Part shown: positions 45,129 through 54,282 of the stretch, one piece after another
Layout of the letters: each line of letters begins with the position of its first letter
Position numbering within the stretch: position 1 is the first letter of the stretch
Assembly (NCBI GenBank): GCA_020632975.1
Contig: JACKEL010000008.1
Coordinates: 62,001 to 126,000 of the forward strand
DNA from: Myxococcales bacterium
GTDB taxonomy: Bacteria; Myxococcota_C; UBA6777
DNA: 64,000 bases
Direction: 5' to 3'
The notes under the pieces: model-generated
What the model saw: the letters and a program-made list of their open reading frames with translations, nothing else
Database searches by the model: none
Told to the model about the DNA's origin: nothing
Position numbers and translations under genes: made by a program

Positions 45129-45181
45129 TGACCGCCGTCCTATTCCAGACGAAACCATTGAGCGAGAGACGATGACGCCCC

Positions 45182-46297
45182 ATGCTCGCTAAGATAACAA
45201 ACCCACCTTCAGAAAGAAAGGTTTTGGCATGCCTTTTCTGGAACCTTTGGTTTCTGCTGTTTCTCTGTGCACCACACTGCTCAGCTCCCAAACTCATCCA
45301 TATCCGTCGCGTCTTGGCTTGGGAAGCTGGCTCTTCACTGCGTGTAGAAGCAGCGTTTCTTGTGGGCGACCAAACGCCTTCTCTCCGCCTCACGTTGTGG
45401 GATGTGCCAGAACAACGCCTTGACCAACAAGAACTTACACTGCCAAGCCCTCTCTTTGGAGACCCAACCCCCCCATCGAAGGTCTCGCTTCAAACACCTG
45501 CCGCTCTCGAAAAAGCCCTTTTCCAACAAGCCCTTCCTTTGCTCAAAAAGCGTTGGCCCCAGTGGAAAGGCCGATCCTTGCGATGGAACACGCTCTCTCC
45601 CACCACCAAAGGAACGCCTCTCCTTGGTCATCGCGTCGCTGTCCCTCTCTCTCCTCTTCTCACCGTAATCCCCGCGATGCATCCTTGGCTCACGCCACCC
45701 CCTCAAATATTCTTACAATTTCGCAAGACTGAAGAGGACGCACCTCATCTCGCCATCTCTTTGGAAGGGAAAGAAACAAGACCCATCAGCACGGCTTTGT
45801 TTCAGCCTCAACAACTCTCTTGGCGGCGCCTTTCGTGCCATCGTGCGTGGTGTCTCGTCGAGGTCGATCATGGCTCCGCAACCAAAGGTCATTGGACCAC
45901 ACAACGCTATGTCTTTCAGCTGACCAAAGAACTGGCCCAACTCTTCCATCTGCGAGGCTACAAAGCCCACGACCTCAAACGATATCCAGAGGCTGTCAAA
46001 GACTTTACACGCGCGATCTTGCTTGACCCAACCTATCTTGATGCTCGTTACAATCTTGCTTGTGCGAACAGTCTGCTCAAACGATATCCTCAAGCTCAAC
46101 AACAACTCTTGCATCTTCTCGCGCATCCAGCTTACCGAAAGCTCGCTTGTAAAGATCAAGACTTCGCAGCGATGCGCGACCTCCCTGCCTACAAACCCCT
46201 TTTCAACTGCGCGCCACCACTCCAAAGGCTCTTTCGCAAACGTCCTCCATCGCCCAAACCTTCCCCACGACGCGGTCCACAAGCAAAGACCCCTTGA
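45182..46297 (+). CDS. secreted hypothetical protein with a TPR
   Basis: 371 residues. The N-terminal ~40 residues contain a hydrophobic signal (LACLFWNLWFLLFLCAPHCS). The middle (~45-235) is beta-rich (RVEAAFLVGDQTPSLRLTLW, IFLQFRKTEEDAPHLAISLE), followed by one or two TPRs at ~255-320 (GYKAHDLKRYPEAVKDFTRA, YNLACANSLLKRYPQAQQQL), then a basic Pro-rich tail. Divergently transcribed from the TPR lipoprotein gene. It may be a TonB-independent periplasmic partner. No family recognised. Confidence 0.7.
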   Translation: MLAKITNPPSERKVLACLFWNLWFLLFLCAPHCSAPKLIHIRRVLAWEAGSSLRVEAAFLVGDQTPSLRLTLWDVPEQRLDQQELTLPSPLFGDPTPPSKVSLQTPAALEKALFQQALPLLKKRWPQWKGRSLRWNTLSPTTKGTPLLGHRVAVPLSPLLTVIPAMHPWLTPPPQIFLQFRKTEEDAPHLAISLEGKETRPISTALFQPQQLSWRRLSCHRAWCLVEVDHGSATKGHWTTQRYVFQLTKELAQLFHLRGYKAHDLKRYPEAVKDFTRAILLDPTYLDARYNLACANSLLKRYPQAQQQLLHLLAHPAYRKLACKDQDFAAMRDLPAYKPLFNCAPPLQRLFRKRPPSPKPSPRRGPQAKTP

Positions 46298-46504
46298 TGT
46301 CTAGCTCGATCATGCCCAAAGACTCGACGCTTTGGCGCCATGAAACTAGATTTCTCAGTTCGCTCCGCAACGTAGCCTACAACCAAGGAAACTTTGACAT
46401 CCTGCCGCAAACATCCCACAATGACCAAGTCTCTCCGACTCTTTTGAAAGGGTCTCCCTTTTCAAAGGATGCGCCCACGCCCCAAAGCCACACGAGGTTG
46501 TCCC

Positions 46505-47401
46505 ATGGATCAGATCTTCCAACTTTATCTTCATTATCTGCGCGTCGAAAAGGGGCTCGCGGCGCACAGCATCGAGTCCTATCAACGCGATATCCGAAAG
46601 TTTTTTCGCTATCTCCAAAGCCAACAGATCAGCGATCTCAAAGAAGTCACTCCCACAACTGTCCTCGATTACTTGTTGCATCTGACCGAAGATGGGCTGA
46701 GTCCACGCAGTCAGGCGCGAGGACTCGTCTCTTTGCGCGGACTGTTCAAGTTTATGGTGGCCGAAGAACTCTTGATGCGTAACCCTTGCGCGACCATCGA
46801 GATCCCCCGCCATGGCCGCAAGCTCCCAGACTACCTCACCCAAGACGAAGTCGAAAAACTCCTTGCTCAGCCTTCCTCAAGCTCCTCGCCGAGTCCCATC
46901 CAACTGCGAGATGCTGCGATGCTGGAAACCCTCTATGCTACGGGGGTTCGCGTTTCTGAGTTGTGTTCGCTCCGCTTGGTGGATCTCGATCTCGAAGTCG
47001 GATATGTCGTGGTCTATGGCAAAGGACGCAAAGAACGCATCGTCCCGCTCGGACAAGTGGCGCAAGAGCGCATCACGCGTTACCTCGAAGAAGCACGCGA
47101 CAAGATCCTCAAAGAACACCAAAGCGATTATCTCTTTGTGACCAACCGCGGTGGCGCGCTAACAAGACAAGCTTTCTGGAAGAATATCCGCCAATATGCC
47201 CGACAAGCGGGCATCGAACGTCCCATCTCTCCCCACAAGATGCGTCACTCTTTTGCAACGCATCTGCTTGAACATGGCGCTGATCTGCGTGCTGTCCAAA
47301 GCCTCCTAGGACACGCAGATATCGCGACCACCCAGATCTACACGCACATCAACCGTGCTCGTTTGCGCGATGTGTACAACCGCTGTCATCCCCGCGCCTA
47401 G
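46505..47401 (+). CDS. xerD: tyrosine recombinase XerD
   Basis: 298 residues from the ATG at 46505. N-terminal core-binding SAM-like domain (MDQIFQLYLHYLRVEKGLAA) and C-terminal catalytic domain with Arg in LYATGVRVSELCSLRLVDLD (~147), Lys in GKGRKERIVPL, HKMRHSFATHLLEHGADLRA (H-x-x-R), His in LLGHADIATTQI and Tyr in QIYTHI (~278). All six catalytic residues are present. With XerC it resolves chromosome dimers at dif. It resembles XerD more than XerC by length and the motif LLGHADIATTQIYTHI; XerC cannot be excluded. Its stop and the stop of the opposing kinase share a CTAG palindrome, so the genes overlap by 4 bases. Confidence 0.9.
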   Translation: MDQIFQLYLHYLRVEKGLAAHSIESYQRDIRKFFRYLQSQQISDLKEVTPTTVLDYLLHLTEDGLSPRSQARGLVSLRGLFKFMVAEELLMRNPCATIEIPRHGRKLPDYLTQDEVEKLLAQPSSSSSPSPIQLRDAAMLETLYATGVRVSELCSLRLVDLDLEVGYVVVYGKGRKERIVPLGQVAQERITRYLEEARDKILKEHQSDYLFVTNRGGALTRQAFWKNIRQYARQAGIERPISPHKMRHSFATHLLEHGADLRAVQSLLGHADIATTQIYTHINRARLRDVYNRCHPRA

Positions 47402-50400
47402 AGAAACTTTGTGGCGATCAGATACGCCGCCGCTACCCCACCAAAGATCGCAAACATCGCGACAAACATCGCCATCATCGGGGCCATCTTGGGGTGACGC
47501 TCAAGAAACCCTAGAAACTCACTGCCCGAACGACGTACCAAAGAGTACGAGCAAGCAATCGCATTGTGTCCTTCAAGGTACTGGTTTTGAAGGGCTTGGC
47601 TGAGTTCTTGGACAGATGCATAACGCTGAGCAGGTTCTTTGGCCAAGCCTTGGGCCAAGATCCCACCCAAGATCCGCGAAGGAGCCGCTTGGTAGGGACT
47701 TTTCGCCTTCTCAATCGGTGGGGGTGGTTCCGTGATAATGCTCAACAAGAGAGACTTCATGTCCGTTTTGTGGGCCATGTAGTGACGTAAGCTGAAAAAC
47801 TCGTACAACAACGCACACAAACTGTAGATATCGCTTCGTTCATCGATGCGATCATTGAATCCCAAGGCTTGCTCTGGGGACATGTAAGCGGGCGTCCCAA
47901 TCAAGGTCCCAACGCTTGTTTCAAAGACGCGCTCTTCTTTTTGGAGGATATCTCCAGCCAATAGCGCTTCTGGGTGGGCGGGGATCTGAACAGGCTTTGA
48001 AGGTCGCTCCTCACGGATAGACTTGGCGATCCCCCAGTCCATCACCATGACTTCACCATGCGGACCCACGATGATGTTTGAAGGCTTGAGATCGCGGTGG
48101 ACCACCCCTTGTTCGTGGGCAAATTGAATCGCACGTAAGATCTCCAAAGCGATCTGAACCCGATAATGCGGGGTATAAGTGCGATGTGCTTCTTCGTCAC
48201 CTTCGCGCAGTTTGGTGATGATCTCTTCGAGGTTTTCGCCTCGTACGTACTTCATCACAAAGAAGTATCGACCCTCGCCATCGATCCCGACATCGTGAAC
48301 AGGCGCGATATTCGGGTGTTCAAGACGGCCATTGGTTTGGATCTCCTCTACAAAACGCACAAGTGATCCAGGATGGGGCTCGGCTTCTTTGAGGCGTTTG
48401 ATCGCAACAAGTCGATGGATATCATTGTCTTTGGCGAGGCTGACTTCTCCAACAGCGCCCTCTCCCAGTTTGCGCATCACCTCGTAGCGTTCGCGTGCTT
48501 CGTTGACCAACTCATGGGCTTGGCCGATCATCCGAACTTTTGGCAAGACGGTGGTGTTCCGCATCGAGTTGGTGAGCGCAACGCCGCTAGGGATCGGACC
48601 TTGGGGCGTCATCGTATTGGGATGAATCGGTTGCCCGATCAGGTCTTTGGTTTGCTGAGGCGGCGGAGGTGTTTTCTTCGATGGTTCGGTCCTTTTGGGC
48701 TCCAACAAATCCATCGACATCGCTTTGAGCGCTGTGGGGATCTCTGCTTCGAGAGCTGTTTCTTCGGGGTCGAGAGAGTCATGACTTGGAGAAGAATCCT
48801 CCAAAGGCTTGGTCGATGCGGGAACAGCGCTCCACAAAATATCCGATGGCGAGTCATCTGCTTGGGGCGAAGGGGAACCGAGGATATCTTTGAGCGGCCG
48901 CTCTTGAATCGTCGCTCCCACCGAAAGAACAGGTCCTTGCAACGACTTTCGCGGGACATCTTGAATCGTCGCGCCCACGTTGGGAACGGTTTTTGGAACA
49001 GAAGGCCCCACAGGAGCAGCGCCAGCAGGACGCGTCATCGGATGCGTCGCATTTTCAATCAACGTGCCTTCTAAGATCTGCCCCATCTCTGCGGGTGAGG
49101 CTTGGGGTCGACCAAGGGGCAACGTCTCTGAAAAATGCTGTGGGCTCTGTTCGAGCTGAAAGCGATCGCCACGGGCGACTTTTACCGCATGTTCGGGCGA
49201 TGCAAGCTGATTTGGTGGAGCCTTGGGTGAATGGAGAGGATACGTCTCAGTTTCCCCCAAGGTATCGCTCTTTGCGGGTGCTTGGGGAGAATTGGGTTGA
49301 TCGACACGAGTGGGTGCTTGGTTGGGCATGGGTGTTTGCGACAACGCAAAGAAAGCCTCGACATCATCGGCACCTTGGAAGAATCCTGTTGTGGGCGAAG
49401 TGTGTTTGATCAAGTTGTCAGCGACGTCATTTTCAGGAAGCAGCCCTTCAAGAGAGACAGGAGCAGGGATGCTATGGTCCACAGCCGCCCGAAAGACCGA
49501 CGTTTGCAGGGGATTGAGTGCATCTCCCCAGTCTCGCGAAGACTCTTGAGGAGAGGCTTCAGACCACTCATCGCGCCCGATATCATCGTAGCCTTCGTCG
49601 TCATGGGGGTCGCGAGCGATATCATCAAACGAGTCGGGAGACTCCAGAGAGGGATCATCTTCTGAAGCTTCCCAATCCTCTGAGGTAGAGTGAGAAACCT
49701 CAGAGCCAAGGGGAGGCGCGGCTTTTTCTTCGTCTGTCAACTGAACGAAGTCGATCCCAAGTTCAGAAGGATTGACCAACTGCCCCAAAGAAAAGCCAAC
49801 CCGCGTTGCATGCGGATTGAAGGGCTCATCTTGGATCGTCGTTTCCAATTGAAACCCAGCCAGCGGCTGTTTTTGGGTCGCCAACAAAGCGTTGGCATGT
49901 TCGGCCTCACTTTGTGGAAGCAACGAGCTTGGAGCAACAGGATCGCTCTTTTTCAGCGGTGCGACAAACTGCATCGTGCTCAAATCGACGGGTGCAGCGG
50001 GTGTGGAGAACTGTGTGGTGCGTGAGGAAGAGATGGACAAAGCACCATCTGTTTTCGCACCTTGCAAGGCACCCAAAGCCCCAGAGGTCGAAGAGACCAC
50101 ATCAGCGTCCGCATTGGTGATCTGTGAGGAAGATCCAGGAGGTGCGGCTTGGAGTTCAGCGGTAGGAGAGCCGTACACTTCGGCAGCTTCGAGGGCAGCC
50201 AACTGGACAGCTGACTCGATCGAGGTGTTTTTGCGTGTGAGAGAGTCTTCTTCGGGAGGCGTCGGTTTTTCCGACATAAACAAGCTATCGAAGATATCAT
50301 CGATGGGGATATCTTCGCTTACGGCCATCCCATCGAGCACGCTTTGGGCTTTGGAAGGTGTATTTGATGAGAAGGGTTCCATCAACAATTGCGGCTCGAT

Positions 50401-50505
50401 CACGCCAATCATCTTGTCTTGGGTGACACGTCGCGCATCTTTGGCGCTATGTTGGGGGGAAGACGAAAGATCAACGTTAGAGGAAGGGGACTTGCCCTTT
50501 GTCAT
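47398..50505 (-). CDS. serine/threonine protein kinase with long disordered N-terminus
   Basis: 1035 residues from the ATG at 50505 (a GTG at 50517 is also in frame). Residues ~1-660 are acidic, Pro/Ser/Thr-rich and disordered, with recurring short elements such as VGATIQDVP, VGATIQERP, ETTIQDEPF, GTLIENATH and DILWSAVP. The kinase domain (~675-950) is complete: LGEGAVGEVSLAKDND, VAIKRLK (Lys ~702), HRDLKPSNIIVG (Asp ~804), MDWGIAKS (DWG in place of DFG), GTPAYMSPEQALG and DERSDIYSLCALLYEF. A C-terminal transmembrane helix (~1005-1030) anchors it, kinase facing the cytoplasm. It lies 35 bases after the pseudokinase gene, one operon. It is probably active, DWG being seen in active bacterial kinases. 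Confidence 0.9.
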   Translation of the reverse strand: MTKGKSPSSNVDLSSSPQHSAKDARRVTQDKMIGVIEPQLLMEPFSSNTPSKAQSVLDGMAVSEDIPIDDIFDSLFMSEKPTPPEEDSLTRKNTSIESAVQLAALEAAEVYGSPTAELQAAPPGSSSQITNADADVVSSTSGALGALQGAKTDGALSISSSRTTQFSTPAAPVDLSTMQFVAPLKKSDPVAPSSLLPQSEAEHANALLATQKQPLAGFQLETTIQDEPFNPHATRVGFSLGQLVNPSELGIDFVQLTDEEKAAPPLGSEVSHSTSEDWEASEDDPSLESPDSFDDIARDPHDDEGYDDIGRDEWSEASPQESSRDWGDALNPLQTSVFRAAVDHSIPAPVSLEGLLPENDVADNLIKHTSPTTGFFQGADDVEAFFALSQTPMPNQAPTRVDQPNSPQAPAKSDTLGETETYPLHSPKAPPNQLASPEHAVKVARGDRFQLEQSPQHFSETLPLGRPQASPAEMGQILEGTLIENATHPMTRPAGAAPVGPSVPKTVPNVGATIQDVPRKSLQGPVLSVGATIQERPLKDILGSPSPQADDSPSDILWSAVPASTKPLEDSSPSHDSLDPEETALEAEIPTALKAMSMDLLEPKRTEPSKKTPPPPQQTKDLIGQPIHPNTMTPQGPIPSGVALTNSMRNTTVLPKVRMIGQAHELVNEARERYEVMRKLGEGAVGEVSLAKDNDIHRLVAIKRLKEAEPHPGSLVRFVEEIQTNGRLEHPNIAPVHDVGIDGEGRYFFVMKYVRGENLEEIITKLREGDEEAHRTYTPHYRVQIALEILRAIQFAHEQGVVHRDLKPSNIIVGPHGEVMVMDWGIAKSIREERPSKPVQIPAHPEALLAGDILQKEERVFETSVGTLIGTPAYMSPEQALGFNDRIDERSDIYSLCALLYEFFSLRHYMAHKTDMKSLLLSIITEPPPPIEKAKSPYQAAPSRILGGILAQGLAKEPAQRYASVQELSQALQNQYLEGHNAIACSYSLVRRSGSEFLGFLERHPKMAPMMAMFVAMFAIFGGVAAAYLIATKFL

Positions 50506-50540
50506 GCGAAACCACACCCTTCGTTCGCTTCAAGAGCGGG

Positions 50541-53500
50541 TCATCTCCAAAGTGCGCGAATCCACTCAGAGATCTGAACCCCACTCAGGATCAGCGTACA
50601 CGCAAAAAAGATCAGAAAGGACACAAACCAAATTGGTCTTTCTTCAAAAAAACGCAAGGCATAGGAGAGCATTCCAGCCTGTTTACCGTTGCCACCGGCC
50701 AACACATCTTCGAGTGCTGCGCGCATCTCGGCAGCAGAAGCAAAGCGTTTATTGGGATCTTTTTGGAGTCCACGGATCGCAAACGAGCTGACAGCAGAAG
50801 GAACTCTCGGTTGTGTATTCAAGTTCAGCTGATGCAGTGGGATCGGTTCTTCGTACACGATCCCTTCACTTAGGTCATCGAGGGTCTTTTTGGCCCCAAG
50901 ATAAAAACGCAGACCGACCCACTCATAGAAGATGGTGGAAAGTCCGTAGACATCGCTGCGTTCGTCGATAAGAGGAGCAAGGTTTTGGATCTGCTCAGGG
51001 GCCATATAAGCGGGGCTACCTTGGATACGGCCATCTCTTGTACGGAAAACTTCAGAGTGAACAAAGCCTGGGATCGGCGATAACGGCGTAAAGATCGCGT
51101 CCATCGCTTCCGCGCCCAAAGGCTCGGGATCTTGGCCCATGGCCTGAAACTTGTGTGCGAGTTCCCAGCCCAACAACTTGACTTCGTCGCGGGCGCCCAC
51201 CACGACATGAGCGGGGTTAAGATTGCGATGCAACACGCCCTTGCGATGGGCATATTCGACCGCACGCACAAGCTCTCGAAAGATAAACAGCCTTGTTTGG
51301 AGTGGGAATCTTTTGTGGTAGCGCACATCCCCGCTCGCAAGTTTCTTGATGATGGAGCGCATGGTTTCGCCTTTAAGATGCTCCATCACAAAGTAATATT
51401 GGCCTTTTTCGTCGATACCGACGTCATGGATTTCAGGGATATTGGGGTGAGCGAGCGCCGCCATGATCTGAACTTCTTCCGCCATGCGCAACACTGCGTG
51501 GGGAACGTGCATATCGGGCTTGAGTCGCTTCATTGCCACATTGCGTTTGAGATCAAAGTCGCGCACCAACTCGATCTGCCACATCGCATCTTCGGACATC
51601 ACTTGGATGCTCTCGTAGCGCGGGCGGGTTCGACGCTGGATCGCGTCTCCTTCGGGCGTCTTTTTCAACAGAGGAAAGATGGTTTGACGTCGCTCAGACG
51701 GCGGCATGCTGGGCAGGATCTGCTGCTCAAGCAACACCAACGAAGGATCAGAGAAGTTATGTTCGATGGGCTCGTGACTGATCTCTAAACCAACCATTGG
51801 ATGGATACCCGTATCGCCCAAAGCTGGGCTGTGTTCGTGCTCGTAAGCTTGTAATTCAGGAGGCAGCATCCACATCGCTTGGAGTTTGCGCACGACGTCA
51901 AGATCAGCGTAGGAAGGCGAAGAACGGCGCTTGTGTTTGTGTTCCATAGAGAGACTTTCGTCGGATCCAGATGTGTATTCAGGCATTTCTTGCCTCCGCA
52001 TACCTTGTGCTCTTGGTGCAGCGTAAGAAACCGATCCTACGATCCTAGCCTCTTCATGCGTATCATTTCCAAATCGACTCTCGTTTCCGCGAGCGAGGTA
52101 GGGAAGTTCATCAAGATGGGGAAGTTCCACCGCTGGCAGAAAAGAAGGAGGCGCAAAAACAGGGTCGTGGAGTTCCACACTGGACTCTACAAGTTCATGC
52201 CCCACAAGAGGAAGAGCGGGAAGCTCCAACTCTGGGGCAACATCGGTCAAATCCAAGAAGGCACGGCCCTCATGGGCCTCTCTCTTCGCCTCTTCTTCTT
52301 CATAGGAAGATGATGTAGACGGATGGACGGGCTTTTCCAAAAGAAAGATGGGTGAGTCATCTTCGATCTGAGGAGCCACAGGAAGATCCCCAAGATCAGG
52401 GGCCGCCTTCATCGTGGGCAGCGTGGACTTTTGCGAGTGAGCGGGCTCGATCGCATCACCCAGCGCCCAAAAAGCCGACGAAGGGCTGTTGGGATGGGCG
52501 TTTGCGGTGGTGGACTCACCAAGAGAAGGCCACATCGTCGAAGAAGGCGTGCGTTGTGGTGAGATATCTTCTCGTTCAGGCCACAAAGTAAACGAAGGCA
52601 TCTCGTCGGTCGGTTGGGCCGAACGCAACATCTGGACTTCGTGTTCTTTCGCAGAAAAAGCCTGCTTGGTAAAAGCATCGACGTGTGTGCTTGCGGACTT
52701 GCGCAGATCTTCGGGTGGAGCGTCTTCTTGGACAAAGTAAGAGTGTCCCCCTGAAGGAGAGCGCTTTTTGGGGTCCCAGATGTCATCATGAAAAGAAGCG
52801 TTGGACTCGGTAGGTCCTCCACCCATCGAAGGTTCGTCATCCGATGCCAAGGGGACATCTTCAACGATGGCCCAAAAAGCAGCAGAAAAAGTCCCATCAT
52901 CGGGAAGTTCGGGATCTTCCATCGCGGGCCACATCGTTGAAGATGGCGTGTTTCCTTGTGGAAGATGCTCGCCCCCGCGCACACCTAAACGACGGTCGAC
53001 TTCGTGAGGCGTGACGCGAGGCGGTGCCGTACGATCCGCGAGTGCTCGAGACAATGATGCATAGGGGTCTTGGGTGTCGGCAGGAGAAGAGGCTTCTGCT
53101 TGGCCTCGCAAGTTCTTGTATTGTTCACGGACAGTTTCTGCATAGGTCTGGTAATTTCCAGAAGAAAAGACAGGTTCGGGCTCGTCTTGTAAGGCCGAAG
53201 GAACCGCAGGAGACGACGTCGAAGAGTAAGGGACGCGTCCACTCCCGCTCCAACGCTCCCAACTGCTGCCCGAAAGAGGCTCTGGTGCGATCTCTGTGAG
53301 AGGCGCAGTGACAGCGTTTAGCTCGCCTTGGGTGGGGACGGGTCCATCGTGAAAACCGAGGCGCAAACGACTGGGAGGAGGCTGGGGAAGAGGTGGTTGA
53401 AGCGTGGTATTTGGTGAAGAGTCCGCTTCCAAAAACTGCTTGGGATCGACAAGACCCTTGAGTCCTTTGGTAAAGGTGTCTTTGTTGGGGTTCATGGTCT

Positions 53501-53621
53501 TTCTAGGTGAAGGACCCCCCTGCTCCGTGTCACCCTCATCATAGAGCGCGGGAAAAAGTGACGCATCGGGAGCATCCAGTGAGAGCTTTTCGTTCTCGGA
53601 TGGCTTCTTCTTTTCTGTCAT
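50541..53621 (-). CDS. Ser/Thr kinase-like pseudokinase with Trp-containing N-terminal motifs
   Basis: 1026 residues. The N-terminal ~650 are disordered, carrying at least five copies of a Trp motif: TPSSTMWPAMED, TFSAAFWAIVED, MPSFTLWPERED, TPSSTMWPSLGE, SPSSAFWALGDA. The kinase-like domain (~670-940) keeps VAMKRL (Lys ~696), HPNIPEIHDVGID, GSPAYMAPEQIQ and DERSDVYGLSTIFYEW. However, the catalytic loop is HRNLNPAHVVV (Asp to Asn), the metal site is LLGWEL (no DFG Asp) and the Gly loop is lost, so catalysis is unlikely. A C-terminal helix (~997-1017) anchors it. It is co-transcribed before the active kinase, and both proteins share the topology. It probably regulates or scaffolds its partner (inference). 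Confidence 0.88.
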   Translation of the reverse strand: MTEKKKPSENEKLSLDAPDASLFPALYDEGDTEQGGPSPRKTMNPNKDTFTKGLKGLVDPKQFLEADSSPNTTLQPPLPQPPPSRLRLGFHDGPVPTQGELNAVTAPLTEIAPEPLSGSSWERWSGSGRVPYSSTSSPAVPSALQDEPEPVFSSGNYQTYAETVREQYKNLRGQAEASSPADTQDPYASLSRALADRTAPPRVTPHEVDRRLGVRGGEHLPQGNTPSSTMWPAMEDPELPDDGTFSAAFWAIVEDVPLASDDEPSMGGGPTESNASFHDDIWDPKKRSPSGGHSYFVQEDAPPEDLRKSASTHVDAFTKQAFSAKEHEVQMLRSAQPTDEMPSFTLWPEREDISPQRTPSSTMWPSLGESTTANAHPNSPSSAFWALGDAIEPAHSQKSTLPTMKAAPDLGDLPVAPQIEDDSPIFLLEKPVHPSTSSSYEEEEAKREAHEGRAFLDLTDVAPELELPALPLVGHELVESSVELHDPVFAPPSFLPAVELPHLDELPYLARGNESRFGNDTHEEARIVGSVSYAAPRAQGMRRQEMPEYTSGSDESLSMEHKHKRRSSPSYADLDVVRKLQAMWMLPPELQAYEHEHSPALGDTGIHPMVGLEISHEPIEHNFSDPSLVLLEQQILPSMPPSERRQTIFPLLKKTPEGDAIQRRTRPRYESIQVMSEDAMWQIELVRDFDLKRNVAMKRLKPDMHVPHAVLRMAEEVQIMAALAHPNIPEIHDVGIDEKGQYYFVMEHLKGETMRSIIKKLASGDVRYHKRFPLQTRLFIFRELVRAVEYAHRKGVLHRNLNPAHVVVGARDEVKLLGWELAHKFQAMGQDPEPLGAEAMDAIFTPLSPIPGFVHSEVFRTRDGRIQGSPAYMAPEQIQNLAPLIDERSDVYGLSTIFYEWVGLRFYLGAKKTLDDLSEGIVYEEPIPLHQLNLNTQPRVPSAVSSFAIRGLQKDPNKRFASAAEMRAALEDVLAGGNGKQAGMLSYALRFFEERPIWFVSFLIFFACTLILSGVQISEWIRALWR

Positions 53622-53979
53622 GGCCCCGCATCCTCAACCGCGAACACAAGAAGTTCTGTCTTTTGTGGCTTGCGTGTTGGGTTTTCCTTAAATGTTCAGG
53701 GGATGGAGACGTTCCAACACCCTCTTGAGGCGATACTTGCCCTGTGATCTTAGCCGAACCCTTCACAGTTTGACAAATTCTTTTCTTGATGCAAGCCCTA
53801 GGGTGAAAGTTGTGGATGCTGATGATGTGATTGCCTTGACAGTTTGGCCGTTGTATGTTCTCCTACGGCACAAGTTCAGAATCCTTGAGCCTTGTCTAGA
53901 AAAACCTTTCCTGCGCCTGTCATGTCCGTCCCAAAGAGGCTTGGCATGCAGCGAGACTCCCGCAAAGAGGTGACCGATC
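53622..53979. other. divergent intergenic region, kinase operon and 89-residue gene
   Basis: 358 bases without a supported gene. It contains TTGACA boxes (53770-53775 and 53836-53841) with no matching -10 on the plus strand. The right end holds AAAGAGG before the small gene. Nothing else is recognised. Confidence 0.3.
53747..53776 (-). promoter_or_regulatory. possible promoter of the pseudokinase-kinase operon
   Basis: Minus strand TTGTCA (53771-53776), 18 bases, TAAGAT (53747-53752), about 125 bases before the pseudokinase start. A single weak match. Confidence 0.4.
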
Positions 53980-54249
53980 ATGGCGAGCAAAGACACCCCA
54001 GAAAAAGCGATGCGCTATGCGCGCTACATCGTCCAAGACATCGAGATGTACAACAAAAAGAAGGTCGAAGAAGGCGTGATGAAAGACACCTTCTTTGAAG
54101 ATCTGCAAAACTTCTTTGCAGAGGGTAAAGAACAGTACGAAACACAAGTCAAACCCGAGATCCTTGCGACCACCAATTATTTTGAACGCGCTGTGGTCGA
54201 TGTCATCCTCTACCGCAAAAAGAATCTCGAATCACATATCTGGGACTAA
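53980..54249 (+). CDS. small conserved-looking hypothetical protein
   Basis: 89 residues, charged and helical (KAMRYARYIVQDIEMYNKKK, TFFEDLQNFFAEGKEQYETQ, YFERAVVDVILYRKKNLES). It starts at ATG, nine bases after AAGAGGTGACC, a strong site. No signal peptide. It is followed after 33 bases by rluD on the same strand, so probably co-transcribed. Composition suggests a soluble helical bundle, perhaps a partner of an RNA- or protein-binding complex. No family recognised. Its coding reality rests on the ribosome site and composition. Confidence 0.65.
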   Translation: MASKDTPEKAMRYARYIVQDIEMYNKKKVEEGVMKDTFFEDLQNFFAEGKEQYETQVKPEILATTNYFERAVVDVILYRKKNLESHIWD

Positions 54250-54282
54250 TTCGCTTCTTCCCACACCTCCTCGGATACCATC

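Noticed and set aside
46505..47401. XerD-like gene as an integrase of a mobile element
   Set aside because: Length and motifs fit the housekeeping XerC/D type; no att repeats, tRNA or phage genes nearby.
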